From assembly GCA_050084985.1 (NCBI GenBank), contig JBITNC010000001.1, positions 25,110,001 to 25,174,000 of the forward strand: a stretch of 64,000 nucleotides of DNA, in the 5' to 3' direction. The notes under the pieces were generated by a model. That model did not search any database, was not told where the DNA came from, and was given only the letters and a program-made list of their open reading frames with translations. This document shows, one piece after another, positions 36,262 to 48,022 of this stretch (positions within the stretch are counted from its first letter, which is position 1; the number at the start of each line of letters is the position of its first letter). The position numbers were made by a program, and so were the translations under genes. The DNA comes from Nageia nagi. Lineage: Eukaryota; Pinophyta.

Positions 36262-38069
36262 TGGCTAGGGACAATGAGTTCATAAGGAGATCAATGATAG
36301 AGAAAAGGAGTAGAGCCACAGTCTCACTAGAGCACACAGGATAGGAAAATGATAAGAGGGAAATACCAAATATCAACATTAACCTACTTTTTATTCTTTT
36401 TTTCCACTAAACCCTAGCTAAAATGCATCCCCTTTGAAATATCAATAATAGTACTTGAAAATGATGGGTTATGTAGGGAAAATACATGGACTTATTTTAT
36501 TTGGCTATAACTTCTTTTTAAAAATCTAATTTTTCCAATTCCACATTGGTAATGGCATTTAAAACATGAAATTATCATATGATTTGATGCATGATGGTCA
36601 CAAAGGGTAAATATAGTGATATTGAATGTTTGCATGATGTATTCATAGTGAAATTGATTATGTTCTATTTTTCATAATTATTTATATTAAATAAACATCA
36701 TTAATAGCATAATTTATGAAAAATTGGTAAATGATTCAAGTGCTAGATTGTAATTTTATTTTCGTTGGATGAAAATAAAAGCATAGATGTTACATGATGA
36801 AAAAGGTAAAATTATAGATTGTTAAATCAGGTCAAAATAAAAGTATGTGCAAATTTTTTATTTTTGTATACACACATGTTTTTGAAATATTGAATATCTA
36901 AATTGCAGTTTCTCCATGCCAATTGAATATGCTTTTTTCCTAGATGATTAATTTTATTATTTTAACATTGTTAATGGCATGATTAAAAAAAATATGGATT
37001 CTTTCAAATATCAATAATGCTCTCATGGTTTTAATAGTTCAAAATGGTTAATGTTATGCTTATATAACTTATACATAGACCAAAGGCATATAGGATTAAA
37101 ATGGGTCAAATTAATACTTATGCAAAAAATATTGTGTTATATGAAAATATTACTTCATGATTTTCATCATGCAAAATGTTATTATTTGTTGTTAATTGGT
37201 TGACATTAAAGTTTGTAGATCGAATATTACTATTTTCATGTTGTTAATAGTGTGTGTCTACTACAAATTCATTGCAAATTGGGTATGCTACAAATCCTTG
37301 AATATCTATTTAAGAATACCATTATTTCACAAATATCCATTATAATGGAAATACTTAAAAAAATTGCAAAATATATGGTTATGAAATTTTGTGAAACTAA
37401 TGTTATCGATGGCATACTTTTACTTTAAAAATCAATAAATTCAATAAATTTAATTAGATCAAATGTGCTAAATTGATAAGTAAGGCCAATGAATATTTGA
37501 ATATTGGGTACTTTTTATGGAAGTCAAATAAAATTGTCTCAATTATGGATAAAAAATTCAATGTTATGTTAACAAATGTTTTCAAGGCCATAGACACTCC
37601 ATGAGCAAAATCTCTCACAAATTGTAAGTTATTCCAAGCTTGTGGTATCAAAGGAGCTCATCAACTTAATAATCATAGTTCAATAGAACTATGTATCTCA
37701 ATGACCATAGTAACATATTGAATATCATATTTATTTTAACCTTTCTCTTTAAATTGATTATTCTTTCATAGGATAAGATCTATGCGAGTATTATGTTGGA
37801 TTATTCTCAAAAAGGTATTATCTAGGAGAGTAGGACCCGAATAGAGGTAATCTCCTCATATAGGGATTCTGATTTTTGGCTTGATTCTTTGAAGAAGCTA
37901 GAGCAAGGGGCAATACAAGACCAAAAGGGGGTAGAATATATATCATATTGAGTATATCAATTGAAAAAGGGAAGTCCAGTTTACTGTTGAAAATTTTCTT
38001 CTCTTCTCTAAAATTCTTTGGATCATGTAATTTCAATGCTTTTTATTTCATATCCAAAGAGAGGCAAAA
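36262..38069 (+). other. F interior, AT-rich, non-coding
   Basis: About 1.8 kb without a recognisable gene between the 5' side of the antisense pseudogene and the 3' LTR. It closes with the purine-rich tract at about 38054-38069. Confidence 0.6.
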
Positions 38070-38779
38070 TGTAGACTCATAAAAATAATTTATTATTTAT
38101 TTAATAAATCATATTTAGACTTCCTAAATGACTTATTGCAATATTACAAATATCAAGATAAAGTTGATATTGTAATGTGTTAGGATGAATGCAATGTCAT
38201 ATGCTATGGTTCATATTTTAAATTATCTTGAATACAACAAAGTTTTATATTATTGCTAGAGGTCGACCTTCACTCCTCTCTATGTCTTTGTAGGCTATAT
38301 ATGTGAGTGCAATAGGTTGACCTCCATATATCAAAACTCTTTGATATAATAAGATCTCTTATAGATGGTTGTCTCTTGTAATCTTCATCAAGCAACAGTG
38401 TCTTTAGATGCCACCTATTATGAGAAATTGTTATACTTTGACCTTTGAAACTTTCTATCTTTTACACACTCCATAATTTTATATATTCAACATTGTTAAC
38501 CATGTATATCTTGAAAATCCAAGTTTTCATATTTTGGTGGTAGAAGCTATTGATTCATACATATAAAGATCTATTACGAGATTGCATCCAATCCGATCTC
38601 AATCCTTTGAAGATCAATTGACATTTATTTTTGAAGATTGTACATACACTTCATATTAGGTGCATGCTTTTCATGTATATTTGTTATATCTAATATAGTA
38701 TACATATCTAGTTCTTCTTATATTGTAGATCATTTTATTTATTATGTATACTGGCATTTTACACAATTTAGAGTCTACA
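38070..38779 (+). repeat. F 3' LTR
   Basis: 710 bp, TGTAGACTCA to GTCTACA, with the same start-proximal inverted repeat as the 5' LTR. It is followed by the atggg duplication copy. Confidence 0.9.
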
Positions 38780-38784
38780 ATGGG

Positions 38785-39197
38785 AGTACATCCACTAATT
38801 AATATATTTATTCTCAAAGTGCACTCTCTTATAAGAACTCTTTCTACTTCTCCTAACAATCCTAGATCATAACAATACTACAAACTTGAGTGAGTAATCT
38901 CAAGGAGAAGGCACTCTATTTATAAGCCAAAGTCCTCCCTTACATCACTCATTTAACCATAGAACAATATCATAACATGCATCACCCTTTTACCCAAGGG
39001 GCATGCAAATTAGATGGAGTGTAGGATAGGTTATATTATATTATTCACAAATACTTAAAATGTATCTAGAGATACTTTTAAGTATTAGTGAATTTACATT
39101 GTCATATTCACTAAATACTTAATATATCTAGGATAACTTTAAGTATTAATGAATTTAGATTAAGATACCTTACAATAATGCATTATACATTCCAACA
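38785..39197 (-). repeat. E 5' LTR, remaining part
   Basis: Resumes at agtacatccactaatt, aligned to 15282 onward, and ends cattccaaca at 39197, followed by ttgtc, the E duplication copy. Confidence 0.9.
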
Positions 39198-40099
39198 TTG
39201 TCTATCATGGTTTCCTTACCTACAGTTTAGCTTTCATCCAAGATTCCCAAATACCATAATTAGAACCATCGAGGATGTGCTTGGGTAAGAATGTGTCTCT
39301 TATTTACTACACAAGAAGGTGAAAGTGTTAACTAATATAAGCATGTTAAGTTTTTGAACCAACTTAATCATCCATGTTGAGTTTATTCATTCATACATGT
39401 TGAATTAATCAATCATTCATGTTAAATTTTGATCAAGGATAATAAAAAAGGCATGCTTAAATTTTTTAACCAATTTCACATAAGAAAAAGGTTACATATA
39501 AATCAAATGAGATATTATATTCATCCAACATTTGTCATAAATAAGTAACATAGTTGTAAAGAGGGTGAAGTTGAGGCTTTTTTACGTGTTTAAAATTAGG
39601 CTTTCACTTGGATGCCCATAGGGTGGAGCATAGGTCCTACCAATACTCAACCAGTTCCCTTTGGTTAATAATATACTCTTACAAGAAGTATTAACTATTT
39701 TTCAAGGGTATGATATATGTTGGATTAGTCAAATTATTATCTTAATTAGGTTTCAATTTGTCATCTTAAGATATTAGGATAATCCATGAATGGACGTTCA
39801 GACATGTGGTATCACTACACACATGCTTGTCCATATATATAAAGGAATATGGAGACCAATAGAGGACTTAGGGGAAATTAAGAAGTACGAACTTTACACC
39901 ATTTGGATTGTCAAACAGAAGGTTCTAGTATACCTTATCCTCCCCTTATGGCTCCCTAAACAAGTAATGTTGTAGAATATGCATGCAAATGTGTTCATTT
40001 TAGGGGGTGCACTTTCAATTTTTGTAATTTTTGTAAAGATAAAGAAAGGTGCATAACATAAAGTAAAGTGCGTAAAAAAATGATATACCATACAAGTTG
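39198..40099 (-). pseudogene. Copia D gag start and gag-proximal leader
   Basis: 39198-39300 matches the first gag codons of A and E (ILDGSN region). The start codon itself has become ATA (ataagagacacattc on the minus strand), so translation could not begin here. From 39301 on is leader, including the conserved block at about 39540-39960 shared with A and E. The last five bases, agttg, are the target duplication of element A. Confidence 0.8.
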
Positions 40100-40588
40100 T
40101 GAAGGAGTTAGATCTACACTAATCCTCAAGGTCCAAGACTATAGGAAACTTAATCATTCAACATCTACAAGATAATATCACCATTCACACAAGATAACAC
40201 CAATATAAGTGGTTCCTCCCTCCTTGGGAGTACATCCACAAGTAGATCTCAATTCTCAAACTATGCACCCTCTTACTACAATTCCTTTCTCTCCTACACA
40301 AACTAGTAGAGTAATCTTACTCAAAATCTAAGTGATATTACAAGAGGAGAAGCCCTCTATTTATAGCATGAGAGCACCTCCCTAACCTCCCTTTAACCCA
40401 AGGGTAAGGTTAGGGTTACAATAAATATATTACCTAACTTTAACCTACCAACTAACCACATGGTAAGGTCAAAGTTTACATAATAAAGAATTCAATTAAT
40501 CCCTTAAGGTATCTAAATATCCTTTAAGTGATTAATTGAATTTACAAGGAGTTTAGATATTCACAATATTTCATTACAAATTCTAACA
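40100..40588 (-). repeat. A 3' LTR
   Basis: 489 bp, TGAAGGAGTT to ATTCTAACA, almost identical to the split 5' LTR. Confidence 0.95.
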
Positions 40589-41329
40589 CTCCCCCTTAAT
40601 GCAATATTGGGATAGAGCGTAGAAGAGAGAAGAGAGAGTTCTCCTCCATAGAGATACAAGCGGAGATGAGAACATTTACATATTTGAGAATCTTTTTGAG
40701 AACTAGTTTGAGACTCACTACATTACCATTTGACAAAATGGTTTACAATACAATCATTAACCACAACTGGTTTCACTGTACATAGTAGTCGATCAACTTT
40801 AAGCTGACATGTGAGTCTCCATGAGCTTGCTTACACAAGGTGAGTAACCTGCATTTCTGAAGAAGATCCTGCATGCTACAAGCAACTCATGAACAAAATT
40901 AGTTAGATGCATCATATATTCATTTTATTAATAAGAGAATCAAATAATGCCATCTTATAAATAATTGATCAATGGTGCACTATAAGTCATCACGGAGATG
41001 CCAAGCCATCACTCATAGTCACCTGTTGTATATAGACATGTGTTGATTATTAATAGAGCATAACATATAGATGACTGTACAATGTCTAAAGACATATACC
41101 AGATCTTCTTATATGAATACTTGAACAATGAAACTGATTGATCAATTATATGCTCAAAAAATTGTACAATAAGTTTCTCACGCAGAGCAAACTTACCACG
41201 GAGGTATAAAATGTACAAGAAGTTCCTCACACAGAGCGAACTTACCACGGAGGTATATCATAATCAACACTATATAACAACAAAAAAAAGGGGCCTCTTA
41301 GAGGTGAAGTTATCATCACTAACAAAAGT
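40589..41329 (-). other. A polypurine tract and 3' untranslated region
   Basis: Begins ctcccccttaatg, the complement of a strong polypurine tract. The rest is non-coding and matches the E region 15695-16547. Confidence 0.75.
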
Positions 41330-41965
41330 TCAAACTTCACTCCCCCTTGAGGGCACCTTCACCAACCCGAGAGAATCCCTAAGCTTGCTGAACTGAGCTT
41401 CAGGAAGGGGCTTGGTGAATAAATCAGTAGAGTTTACAGTAGATGGACAATACTCCAAGTGTATGATGTCATCTAGAATCTTCTCCCTGATAAAATGGGC
41501 TTGGATTTCCACATCTTTGGTTCTCTGATGGAATACAGGATTCTTAGCCAAAGAGATAGCCGATTGATTGTCTGAAGAAATAAGAGATGGGCCATTTTGC
41601 TCATACCCGATTTCATTCAGAAGATGCCTCAGCCAAATAGCTTCTTGGGCGGCAACAGACATGGCTCGATATTTGGCTTCAGTGGTAGAAAGAGTCACAG
41701 TAGGTTACTTCTTGGAAGCCCAAGAGATAGCACCTGAACCAATGCTGAACACATATGCAGAGGTTGATTTTCTATCATCTCTATCTCCCTCATAATCAGA
41801 ATCTGAGAACCCGAAGAGAACAATCGAGGGCACTTTGGAATACTTAAGAGCAAGATCCTTTGTCCCTGTCACATACCTCAAGATTTGCTTAACAGCATTG
41901 AGGTGCTCAACATATGGTTTTTACATGAATCGTGCCATCAGATTCACTGCAAAGGCAATATTAGG
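41330..41965 (-). pseudogene. A RNase H
   Basis: The open part, 41330-41698, reads TLSTTEAKYRAMSVAAQEAI, then SSDNQSAISLAKNPVFHQRT and ends LGLVKVPSRGSEV. Upstream to 41965 the frame continues (SDYEGDRDDRKSTSAYVFS) but has three stops, at positions where Arg, Gln or Trp codons are expected. Confidence 0.9.
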
Positions 41966-43598
41966 TCAAGAGATAGTCAGATATAGAAGACTATCGATCA
42001 ATTGCCTATAAGCTGTAGCATCAGCCAACTGAGAATCTGAGCTCAGAGATACAATGATTCCAAGAGAAGTAGGTATTGTAGCATATCTACACTCCTCCAT
42101 TCCAAACTTTTGTAATATGTCTGATATATACTTAGATTGACTAAGATAAGTACAATCTTTATGTTGGTATACTTGCATCCCAAGATAGTAATGCAATAGA
42201 CCTAGATCAGTCATTTCAAATGTTGCCTTCAGTTTGGATATGCACTCTTGGATGATTTCAATATTATTACCATTTATGAGAAGATCATCCACATAAAGGA
42301 GAATTAAGACCACATATTTTCCTTGATTGAGTACATAGAAATCTGAGTCAGAGAAGCACTTGGAAAAACCAATATCTGCAAAGAATCCTAAAATTTTCTT
42401 GTACCATCCTCTAGGTGCTTGCTTAAGTCCATACAAAGACTTCTTTAGCTTGCACACAAAAGACTCTTTACCTTCTGGAATAAATCCTTCTGGTTGATTC
42501 ATGTAGATTTCTACATCCAAGTCACCATTAAGAAATGCACTCTTGACATCAAGTTGAAAAACTTTCCATCCTTGAGCTGCAGAAAGAGCAAGGATTATCC
42601 TAACAGTAGGCATCTTGGCCACAGGAGAAAAGGTTTCCTCATAATCAATATCATATTTCTGAGCGAATCCTTTGGCCACTAACCTTGCTTTGTATTTTTC
42701 AATTTCTCCATCAGAATTGTACTTGACCTTGTATATCCATTTATTTCCAATCACATTTTTCTCATTGGGATAAGTAATCAAATCCCAAGTTTCATTTTTC
42801 ATGAGCGCCTCATACTCAACTTTCATAGCTTCCATCCAACACTCTTGCTTGGAAGCTTCTTTGAAGGTTGATGGCTCATTCGTATTATCAATTTTGGCAA
42901 ATAAAGATTTATTCAAGGTCATACTCCTTGTAATTCTCTGAGCTGGAGAATTTTGCTCTTGTGGTGACTTCCCTACATTATCATCCAACCAGTTAGGTGC
43001 AGGCAAAGAATCATCTAAATCAGACACCTCAGCATGAGAAGTCGTATCCTCAGGAAGTTCATTGAACTTGACATCCCTATAAATAAAGACTATTTTATGG
43101 GATGAGGAGTAGAGCCTGTAACCTCTATGTTGATTATCATACCCCACAAAGATGCATTTTTCTGAACTTTTATCCAACTTCTTTCTTTTCTCTGAGGTAA
43201 TGAAGGTAAATGCATCACAACCGAAGACCCTAAAGTGTGAGATGTTAGGTTTCTTTCCTGTCCATGCTTCATACAAAGTTTTAACTTCAACTGCTTTAGT
43301 AGGACACCTATTTAGGGTGTGAATAGCAGTGTGAACAGCTTCACCCCATAAGAAACTAGGAAGGTTACCCAACATGCACCTTGCCATTTCTATAATGGTT
43401 CAATTCTTCCTTTCAACAACTCCATTTTGTTGAGGGGTGTAAGGGATTGTGAATTGCCGCTTGATCCCATGTTTAACACAATATTCATTAAACTCATTGC
43501 TATTATACTCACCCCCATTATTAGATCTCAGCATCTTGATCTTAAAATCAGTTTGATTTTCAACAAGAGCCTTGAAGTCTTTAAACCTGTCAAAACTT
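41966..43598 (-). pseudogene. A integrase C-terminal part and reverse transcriptase
   Basis: An open frame of 473 codons (41966-43387) begins within the integrase (MARCMLGNLPSFLWGEAVHT) and runs through FRVFGCDAFTFITSEKRKKL, NKWIYKVKYNSDGEIEKYKA, QLDVKSAFLNGDLDVEIYM, SLYGLKQAPRGWYKK and the catalytic LLYVDDLLING. A TGA in place of Arg just before it (ERKN-stop-TIIEMA) separates it from the rest of integrase at 43390-43598, which still shows MLRSNNGGEYNSNEFNEY. Part of the integrase core is missing at 43598. Confidence 0.9.
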
Positions 43599-45077
43599 TT
43601 ACCTATTCATCTTTCCTAGAATGCACCTTTCACAGAGACCAATTATGGGTGAAATATTAGGTAAACCTTCCACAAGTTCTTGATTTTTCATATCTTGAAT
43701 ACTCTTGTGGTTAAGGTGCCCTAATCGTTGATGCCAAAGATTACCCTTTGAACAAACATTTGCAGCAAGACACATCTTTGAAGGAATTTGATCCACAATA
43801 TAAAGGTCATCCTTTACTGATCCTTTCATCAAGGTGGCAAGTCCTTTCTTAACACACCAGGAGTGTGAGGTAAACTCAAATGAGTATCCTTTCCTTGTAA
43901 TCTGAATTACAGAGATAAGATTCATCCTTAGTTTAGGCACATAAAAGACATTATCAAGAACCTTTCCATGAATCTTCACACTCCCTGTTCCTTGAACATC
44001 AAGGACTGAATTATCACCTATCACAACTGCATCCTTTTTGTACTTATGAAAGTTTTCAAACTTATCCTTTTCATAACACATGTGATTAGTGCATCCTGAA
44101 TCAACAATCCAATCATTTGAAATAGTTTGAGTCACTGAGTAGTAGGCAACAGTAGCAGCATGCTTGTTCTTCTTTTTATTATTGAAATTTTTCACATTTG
44201 CATTTCCCTTTCCTTTTTCAGCAAATTTCTTTTTACGACAATCATACTCTTTGTGACCAAAGATGCCACAAAAGTTACAATTTCCATCAAACTTTTCCTT
44301 AGGTTTTGGATTGCTTGATCCAGCTTTGTCATTCCTTTGCTTGAAGTTGCCATTATTGTTGCCCTTTTTCTCATGCTTACTGAAGGTAGATGAGGATTTG
44401 TTATCTTTGGATTTATAATGATTGAACTTCTTCTTGAAAGGAGTTTTGGTTGCTCCTAGAGCAATGTTATTGTCCTTTGGAGAAAAGTTCAACATTTTCT
44501 TATTCAAAGTTTCCTCATGCTTCAGAAGGAGTCTAGAAAGGTTATCAAGAGAGATGACATCTTCTTCATCATCGAGCCTGGTTTCCATAACTGTGATAAA
44601 GTTACTAAACTTTGTAGAAAGGCTTTGAAGAATGATGAAGACCATGAACTCATCATTGATCCAGTTGCACCCACAGCCAACCAGTTGTGTACTGAGGTCA
44701 ATGATTTTATTCAAGTAAATAGAAGCACTTTCATCTTCACCTTGACGATATTGCAACAACTTTTGTAAAATAGTGAACCTCCTTGAAAATTTTGACCTAA
44801 GGTAAATTTTCTTCAGCCTATCCCAAGCTTCCTTTACTGATGTTGAAGAAGAGATCATGAGAAGTACGTCATCTGAAACTGCACGATAAATCATTGAAGT
44901 TGCTAACTCATTCTTTGAGTTATATATTTCAAGAGCCTTCTCATCTGTAGGAGCAACCAAGTCTTCATTAACTATCTACCACAGCTTCCTTGCTTGTAAC
45001 TCAACTTTCATACGAGGTTCCCATATGCCGAAGTTGGAACCGTCGAGTATATGCTTGGGTATGAAGGTTTCAACCAT
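43599..45077 (-). pseudogene. A gag, protease and integrase finger
   Basis: The start is placed at ATG 45077 (MVETFIPKHILDGSNFGIW), well upstream of the first long open stretch, because E has the homologous start. A TAG follows at about codon 34, where Trp-Trp is likely. From 44960 the frame is open: gag helices (SVKEAWDRLKKIYLRSKFSR), zinc knuckle CNFCGIFGHKEYDC, Lys-rich stretch, protease NDWIVDSGCTNHMCYEKDKF, and integrase finger LWHQRLGHLNHKS with LCERCILGKMNR. It ends at a stop at the edge of an integrase deletion. Confidence 0.9.
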
Positions 45078-46720
45078 TGCTACATAAAAATAAATAAGCA
45101 AGAAGAATGAATAAATTTCTACAATTTACCATCTATACAAATCAAACATTGATAAGTAAACATGTCCCACATGTGCAAACTTATAAACCAAGATCCGTAG
45201 AAGGATAAAGTTGAGGTTATTTTCTTGTATAGAATTAGGCCTTCACCTGGATGCCCGCAAAGTGGAGCCCAAGTACTACCAGTCCTCAACTAGTTCACCT
45301 TGGTCAGTAATATACTCTCTCAAGGAGAAGTATCAACTATTTTCCAAGGATCCGACGTATGTTGGACTGGCCATTTTAATTATCTTGTTTAAGGTTTTCA
45401 AGTTTTCCTCCTAGGTTATCAGGATAATCCCTGAATGGACGTGCGGACATGTGGTATCACTACACACATGCCTGTCCACCTAATAGAGTTATGTCCAATC
45501 CAACAGAGGTCTTAGGGGAAATTAAGACAGATTTACCACCACTTGGTTCTTCGGACTAAAAAGGCTCCAGTTTGCCCTGTCCTCCCCTTGTGGCTCCCCA
45601 AACAAGTCATGTTGTGGAAAAGTACGTGCGGATGTGTTCATTTTAGGGGTTACTTTCAATATTTTGTGTTTTGCAAGTATAAAGCAATTATGCAAAAATA
45701 TAAAGTAAAGTATTAAAAATACATCATCCACAAGAACTTGAAATATAAGAGTCCAATGGGTTTTGTACTAACCCCTAAAGGACATTTTTACATTTTGCAT
45801 ACTTGCTCAAGTTCATAAATTCATTCAACACTTTAATGAATTTAAAAAAAGGCTAAATCCTATTTAGCATTAATCCATTCATTAATTTTTAAAAAAAATT
45901 GCATAAGTTCTATACTTAGCATGAATTCATTTTTAAATGTTCTAAGTCCTACTCATGACTAGTAAAAAGAAATGCCATAAATCACTTAGCAAAGAATGCC
46001 TAGGGTTTATTCATAACTTAACATTTAATGAATAAGTCCATTCATACTTGGCATAAATCATGAATTCATAGACAATGCTTAAGTCCTACTTTAGCATTAG
46101 TTTAAGCATTTAGAGAATTAAAAAAAATGCATAAGTTAAGCATTAACAAACTTGACATTTAATGACTTCAAAAAGGCACTAAATTCTCCCCCTTCTTACT
46201 TAAAAAAAAGGCACTATAAGCATTTAATTTGAACTTAAAGAAAGAAAATTTTAGAAATACTTGATCATGTAGCTCCAAAAAAAAATTTCCTCTTTTAGGT
46301 AAGAAAAATATCATGCTCATAAAACTTATGGAGGAAAGAGACTTTAATTTTTGGACAACCACATCTTGCAAGAGGTAAGGTGTGTACCTATCAAAACTTT
46401 ATGAGGATTGATTATCATGCTTAACAAAATTAAATTAGCCTCCTTTTTGGAAAAAAAACTTCTACCCAACAAGGTTTGACTTCAAATAATTAATGCTTGC
46501 ATTTATTTCAATTATAAGGAGAAGCTTAAAAAGAGGGCAGATGTCAAAAATAAAAATGAATGAACTTAAAAAAGAAGCAAGTTGCCTTAAAAAAAAAGGA
46601 AACCACTTGGAATAAATGCTTTAATTGCTCAATAATAAAAAGTTATGCACTAAAATTAGTTGGCATTTATATATATGAAGGTAAGGGAGATAAACAAAGC
46701 AAACACCTTAAATTTGTTTT
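45078..46720 (-). other. A leader, gag-proximal part
   Basis: About 45190-45560 is a block conserved in D and E, containing arms ggacatgtg and cacatgcctgtcc (about 45445-45478) that can pair across a short loop. About 45780-46720 is AT-rich with runs of A or T. No gene is seen. Confidence 0.65.
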
Positions 46721-47390
46721 AAAAAGAAGAGAGGAGCAGCGAAGGAAGGGAGCGGGCAGAGAGGGCGCAAAGTGCGCTAGAGGGGTTTCAAGCCGGTCGG
46801 ATGTGCAGAAGAGTGGAAGAGGAGGAGGGAAAACGACAGACGGTGAATGACGAACGAAGGGGAGTGCGGAAGGAAGCACTTCGTGGGGGTGGAGAGCATG
46901 GAGGTGAGCACGCAGAGATTCAGCGCATGAATTGTTTGACAAGATGCTGATGCAGAAAAAGTTTAATGGACTGCAATGATAGCAGGGTATGTACGAAATG
47001 GACATGCTAAAAAAGGAGCATGAATTGTTTGACAAGATGCCGATGTAGATACAGTTTTGTGGACTTCAATGATAGCAGGATATGGGCAAAATGAGTTTTT
47101 TTTCTGAAAAAAAAGGCTCTAGAGACGTGTAAATAGATACAATTACCAGATGTAAAGCAAAACTTCATAACCTTTGCCATCGGTTTGCCACAGCAGGGGT
47201 GTTCAGTTTGAGAGCGGTAAGGGCAGTCGAGCGGTGGAGGCTGAGAGGGTATGGGCAGAGGCGACACGGGCGGTCGAGCAACAAAGGCCGTAGGGGTAGC
47301 TGCGGGCGGAGGTGGCAGGGGCTACGGTGGCGGCAAGGGCGACCGAGCAGCGAAGGCCGCAGGGGTAGCAGCAGGCGACCCCTTTAACTA
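46721..47390 (+). other. GC-richer cargo segment in A leader
   Basis: A compositionally distinct stretch flanked by AT-rich leader. It contains two PPR-like motifs at 46924-47100 and, at 47196-47385, a GC-rich stretch of repeated ggcgg/gagcgg words. The open frames here (46560-46850 plus, 46667-47035 minus) are without recognisable domains. It is unlike the corresponding part of D and E. Confidence 0.6.
46924..47100 (+). pseudogene. Captured PPR gene fragment, two motifs
   Basis: Two near-identical units 94 bp apart encode pentatricopeptide-repeat (PPR) signatures on the plus strand, opposite to element A. Unit 1 reads HELFDKMLMQ then, after a frame change, WTAMIAGYVRNGHAK. Unit 2 reads HELFDKMP then WTSMIAGYGQNE. 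ELFDKMP followed by W-x-x-MIAGY-x-QN is diagnostic for the PLS class of plant PPR proteins, which bind organellar RNA, and a spacing near 93 bp equals the 31-residue S motif. Stops and 1-nt shifts disrupt both. The donor was presumably a host nuclear gene. The rest of that gene is not recognisable here. Confidence 0.75.
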
Positions 47391-47759
47391 GGGATTATTA
47401 TCAATGGTTTTAAAAAAAGTTATTAATCAGTGCTAAAGTCCTCAACTTAATTTTTGTATACTATCCTCTTAAATAATGAGCAAATAAGCAATTTGCAAAA
47501 AAAAAAAAAAAAACTATTCACAAAAGAGGTTAGTATCAAAAATTGTTAATCATATTTAGCTCAATAATAGTCAACATATAGCACACAATATGTTAGTAGT
47601 AAAATACAATTATTCAATAATTAACCAAGAAGGTAAAAAATGTATACCTTCTATTATGTTTTACCTCAACAATGTAAGAAGATGAGAAATGGAGATCTCC
47701 AAATTGAAGAAGTTTCAAAGAATGTTGAAGGAGCTTCCACACCAAGCTCTGATACCAAT
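47391..47759 (-). other. A leader next to primer-binding site, and the site
   Basis: AT-rich leader with a long A run at about 47497-47513. The complement of TGGTATCAGAGC lies at 47746-47757, 2 nt from the LTR. Confidence 0.85.
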
Positions 47760-48022
47760 TGAAGGAGTTAGATCTACACTAATCCTCAAGGTCCAAGATT
47801 ATAGGAAACTTAATCATTCAACATCTACAAGCTAACAACACCATTCACACAAGATAACACCAATATAAGTGGTTCCTCCCTCCTTGGGAGTACATCCACA
47901 ACTAGATCTCAATTCTCAAACTATGCACCCTCTTACTACAATTCCTTTCTCTCCTACACAAACTAGTAGAGTAATCTTACTCAAAATCTAAGTGATATTA
48001 CAAGAGGAGAAGCCCTATATCT
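47760..48022 (-). repeat. A 5' LTR, first part
   Basis: Aligned to 40100 onward with few differences. It is cut by element C after ccctatatct. The last five bases, tatct, pair with tattt at 53166 as C's duplication. Confidence 0.95.

Larger units (their letters stand above)
24556..38779 (+). mobile_element. Ty3/gypsy element F: gag only, with antisense plant-mobile-domain pseudogene
   Basis: LTRs are 24556-25242 and 38070-38779, both TG...CA, flanked by a perfect duplication atggg (24551-24555 and 38780-38784). Joining the flanks restores the E LTR. After removing element B the element is about 8.9 kb. It has a gypsy-type gag on the plus strand, no recognisable protease, RT, RNase H or integrase, and a plant-mobile-domain-like pseudogene on the opposite strand. 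The purine-rich ccaaagagaggcaaaa before the right LTR is the likely polypurine tract. Such elements depend on enzymes from a relative. Confidence 0.85.
15139..39197 (-). mobile_element. Copia element E, inserted in D gag, itself carrying solo LTR, F and B
   Basis: The 3' LTR is 15139-15694. The 5' LTR is 24413-24555 plus 38785-39197. Both measure 556 bp once element F is removed. Flanks are ttatc (15134-15138) and ttgtc (39198-39202), a 5-bp duplication with one mismatch, and joining the flanks restores D gag. Order from the 5' end: LTR, primer site near 24400, about 4 kb of leader, gag (start 20339), protease, integrase, RT, RNase H (end near 16548), 3' untranslated region, LTR. Coding parts are heavily damaged and the 3' LTR has lost its TG end (TA). 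It is the same copia group as A and D. Confidence 0.9.
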
